Of a stretch of DNA of 7,997 nt, positions 6,481 through 7,997 are shown piece after piece. Made by a program: the position numbers and the translations under genes. The stretch is from contig JAIOYM010000049.1 in NCBI GenBank assembly GCA_021741085.1, positions 1 to 7,997 of the forward strand, written 5' to 3'. Source of the stretch: Rickettsiaceae bacterium (GTDB lineage: Bacteria; Pseudomonadota; Alphaproteobacteria; Rickettsiales; Rickettsiaceae). Within the stretch, counting starts at the first letter, position 1. Each line of letters starts with the position of its first letter. The notes below the pieces were generated by a model, which saw only the letters and a program-made list of their open reading frames with translations, searched no databases and was not told the origin of the DNA.

Positions 6481-6498
6481 ACTCAATAGCTATTGAGT
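6481..6498. promoter_or_regulatory. 18-nt perfect palindrome upstream of small gene 2 (candidate operator)
   Basis: ACTCAATAGCTATTGAGT is identical to its reverse complement and has no spacer, which favours a dimeric DNA-binding protein over an RNA hairpin. It ends 47 nt before the ATG of small gene 2. On the minus strand it contains TTGAGT, which could serve as a -35 box 17 nt before TAAATA, but that -10 is poor. The operator role is inferred from position and symmetry. Confidence 0.35.
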
Positions 6499-6902
6499 TA
6501 TTTACCTCTAGATTAAACTTTTTAGGCGTAGTTAGTTTTGAGAATTAGAGTTAAAATCCTATACACTTAAGATTTCTAATTCCAAATCTTTATTTGAAAT
6601 AGATGTATAAATTATACGTAGAGTAACTAAACTAAGCCATTTTTGTTAATAAAATAATTTTTAGTTGTAACTTAGCTATAATTTAGTATAAACATAATAT
6701 AAACTATTAATTAAAATAATGCAATAGATAATACTAAAAAAAATATAAATTTTTTTAATATAACAAAAATACAACTCTAAAGACACATACATAAAAAATT
6801 GTAAAAATGCAGAAATAAATGAAATTTTGAATAAAGTGATAAAAAGGCAATAAAGAGATAATGTTATCTACTTATTATGCGGATAAGTTCTATAAACTAT
6901 CC

Positions 6903-6935
6903 AAAAATCAAATTATGGTTTTAGATTTGGTTTTT
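6903..6935. repeat. AT-rich 11-bp inverted repeat
   Basis: AAAAATCAAAT (6903-6913) and ATTTGGTTTTT (6925-6935) can pair along 11 positions with one G-U, with an 11-nt loop. The stem is very AT-rich and would be weak as RNA. It lies in the gene-free region, and no gene ends next to it on the plus strand, so a terminator role is not supported. Confidence 0.35.
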
Positions 6936-7164
6936 AAAATAGCTATATAACAAAGTTAATATAGGATCTTGTTACATTCAGTTGTAAAATGAAAAATCAC
7001 CTTACCATACAGCAAAGGAAAGTAACTTTTTAAAGTATATCTTTTGAGGATTTTGTTTATCAGAAATTTTTAGAAAGAAATATACAATTAGTCGGGAGAA
7101 TGTTTTATTCTAGGGCTTGATGTAAGAATATGTGTGGTTTAGTAGTGTAAATAAAGAGCAAATT

Positions 7165-7240
7165 TGGTGGCCACAGCCGGAATTGAACCAGCGACACAAG
7201 GATTTTCAGTCCTTTGCTCTACCAACTGAGCTATGTGGCC
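7165..7240 (-). tRNA. tRNA-Phe(GAA), with encoded CCA
   Basis: On the minus strand this 76-nt sequence folds as a canonical class I tRNA: acceptor GGCCACA paired with TGTGGCC, D-arm with AGCTCAGTTGGTAGAGC, anticodon stem AAGGA/TCCTT with loop CTGAAAA and anticodon GAA at 7207-7205, T-arm GCTGG-TTCAATT-CCGGC, discriminator A and encoded CCA at 7167-7165. It reads UUC and UUU. A TATAAG sequence lies only 3 nt upstream, too close to be its -10, and no better promoter was found. Confidence 0.97.
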
Positions 7241-7376
7241 TTCCTTATAAAACACAAAATTATGTTAAACTGTATTCGAACATAATGCAATAAGATTTTT
7301 TTCAATGTTAGTAAATAGAGCTAAAAACTCTACACTTTTCTATAAATTAATAAAATATTTTGCTATGTTTGTATTT

Positions 7377-7405
7377 TTAACTAATCCAGCCTAACAATCT
7401 ATAAT
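7377..7405 (+). promoter_or_regulatory. Candidate promoter of the right-edge gene
   Basis: TTAACT at 7377-7382 (four of six to the -35 consensus), a 17-nt spacer, and a perfect TATAAT at 7400-7405. It would leave a 5' leader of roughly 55-60 nt before the ATG at 7470. It is in the divergent spacer between tRNA-Phe and the plus-strand gene. Confidence 0.55.
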
Positions 7406-7469
7406 AGTATATATGTAGTCCTATTAGTTTTTTAATTAGTTTATTATTGTAATAACATTATTTGAGCTT

Positions 7470-7997
7470 ATGGCAACAACAAAGAAGCCAACAGAAGATA
7501 ATAAAAATATTTTAGATGAGTCCGAAAATGCAGATATCGTTAATGAATTTTTAGACGAAAATGCAAAAGATGATAAGGGCTTAAAAGAAGTTATCAAATT
7601 AATAAATCAAAATCCAGATTTTGCTAAAGAATTGCAGGCAATTTTGGCTAAATTTCGTAGTTCTAGTTTGATACAGACCCAAGCCGAAATACTACTTCTT
7701 TTAAAAGAGGTAATAGATAATTTTCTCTCTGGAAATTATTCATTAGATGATGAGAATCAACTAGATGGTAAGCAAAAGGAGAAGTTAAAAGGACGCTTGG
7801 TAGAAATGAGTCAAATTTTAATGCAGCAAAATCTTTTGCAAGTTAGGCTTGAGCAGAAAGAAACAGGGGTAGCTAAGGATAAATATGAATATATAGCTCC
7901 AGAAGCTTATAATTCGCTTAAAGTTACTTTAAAAAGGTTGGTAGTATATGAAATGTATAAGGTCCTTTCACCAAAGCGTATAGCTGGAGAAACTCAT
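7470..7997 (+). CDS. Unrecognised protein, N-terminal 176 codons (runs off right edge)
   Basis: From the ATG at 7470 the frame is open for exactly 176 codons to the edge of the window, so the 3' end is missing. I do not recognise a family. The first 40 residues are polar and charged (MATTKKPTEDNKN) and probably disordered; no signal peptide or membrane segment is present. Residues about 40-80 and 100-135 look amphipathic helical, including a Leu-rich stretch AEILLLLKEV, and the last visible part, KYEYIAPEAYNSLKVTLKRL, is more basic. The composition suits a soluble cytosolic helical protein. There is no real Shine-Dalgarno before the ATG, but a good promoter is 65 nt upstream and the frame shows normal AT-rich codon use. 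The product may be nearly complete or much longer. Confidence 0.8.
   Translation, partial: MATTKKPTEDNKNILDESENADIVNEFLDENAKDDKGLKEVIKLINQNPDFAKELQAILAKFRSSSLIQTQAEILLLLKEVIDNFLSGNYSLDDENQLDGKQKEKLKGRLVEMSQILMQQNLLQVRLEQKETGVAKDKYEYIAPEAYNSLKVTLKRLVVYEMYKVLSPKRIAGETH

Larger units (their letters stand above)
6435..7164. other. 730-nt AT-rich region with no recognisable gene
   Basis: All six frames are broken by frequent stops and no RNA family is recognised. Its left end should contain the promoter and leader of small gene 2, including the palindrome at 6481-6498. Further inside are AT-rich inverted repeats: a 7-bp stem at 6569-6590 and an 11-bp stem with one G-U at 6903-6935. Just below tRNA-Phe no T-tailed hairpin is obvious. 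It could be decayed coding DNA or an unrecognised small RNA locus; nothing decides this. Confidence 0.6.

Noticed and set aside
1..7997. CRISPR array, insertion sequence or transposase
   Set aside because: No regularly spaced repeats, no transposase-like reading frame and no terminal inverted repeats flanking a gene were found.

Overview
This is an AT-rich window (roughly 30% GC by eye) with long non-coding spacers. It carries two tRNA genes with encoded CCA ends, an acpP-fabF pair and a class I poly(3-hydroxyalkanoate) synthase. Several genes lack a convincing Shine-Dalgarno. Together these features suggest a reduced, probably host-associated alphaproteobacterium of the Rickettsiales type. 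That placement is inferred from composition and gene content; no single marker proves it.

Layout from left to right: (1) the N-terminal 534 codons of a large coiled-coil protein on the minus strand, running off the left edge; (2) a 327-nt spacer; (3) tRNA-Ser(GGA), minus strand; (4) a 202-nt divergent promoter region; (5) acpP and fabF, plus strand, 15 nt apart and very probably one operon; (6) a 276-nt gap with a weak antisense open stretch that may be a gene remnant; (7) phaC, plus strand; (8) two small minus-strand genes, 66 and 79 codons, that are paralogous to each other, each with a strong Shine-Dalgarno and each followed by an inverted repeat; (9) a 730-nt AT-rich region without a recognisable gene; (10) tRNA-Phe(GAA), minus strand; (11) the first 176 codons of an unrecognised plus-strand protein running off the right edge.

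Functionally, acpP and fabF provide the acyl carrier and the condensing enzyme of type II fatty-acid elongation. The PhaC that follows polymerises 3-hydroxyacyl-CoA into storage polyester. All three act on 3-carbon-functionalised acyl thioesters, but no phaA, phaB, phaJ, phaP or depolymerase gene is visible, so the monomer supply must be encoded elsewhere.

The least explained part is 5851-6498. The two small acidic proteins share a core with two cysteines exactly 20 residues apart and an F-[LF]-A-S motif, and they have similar 5' leaders. One contains an in-frame 18-codon internal duplication. An 18-nt perfect palindrome lies upstream of the first of the two genes in transcription order. This is the best candidate here for something undescribed; its function is unknown.
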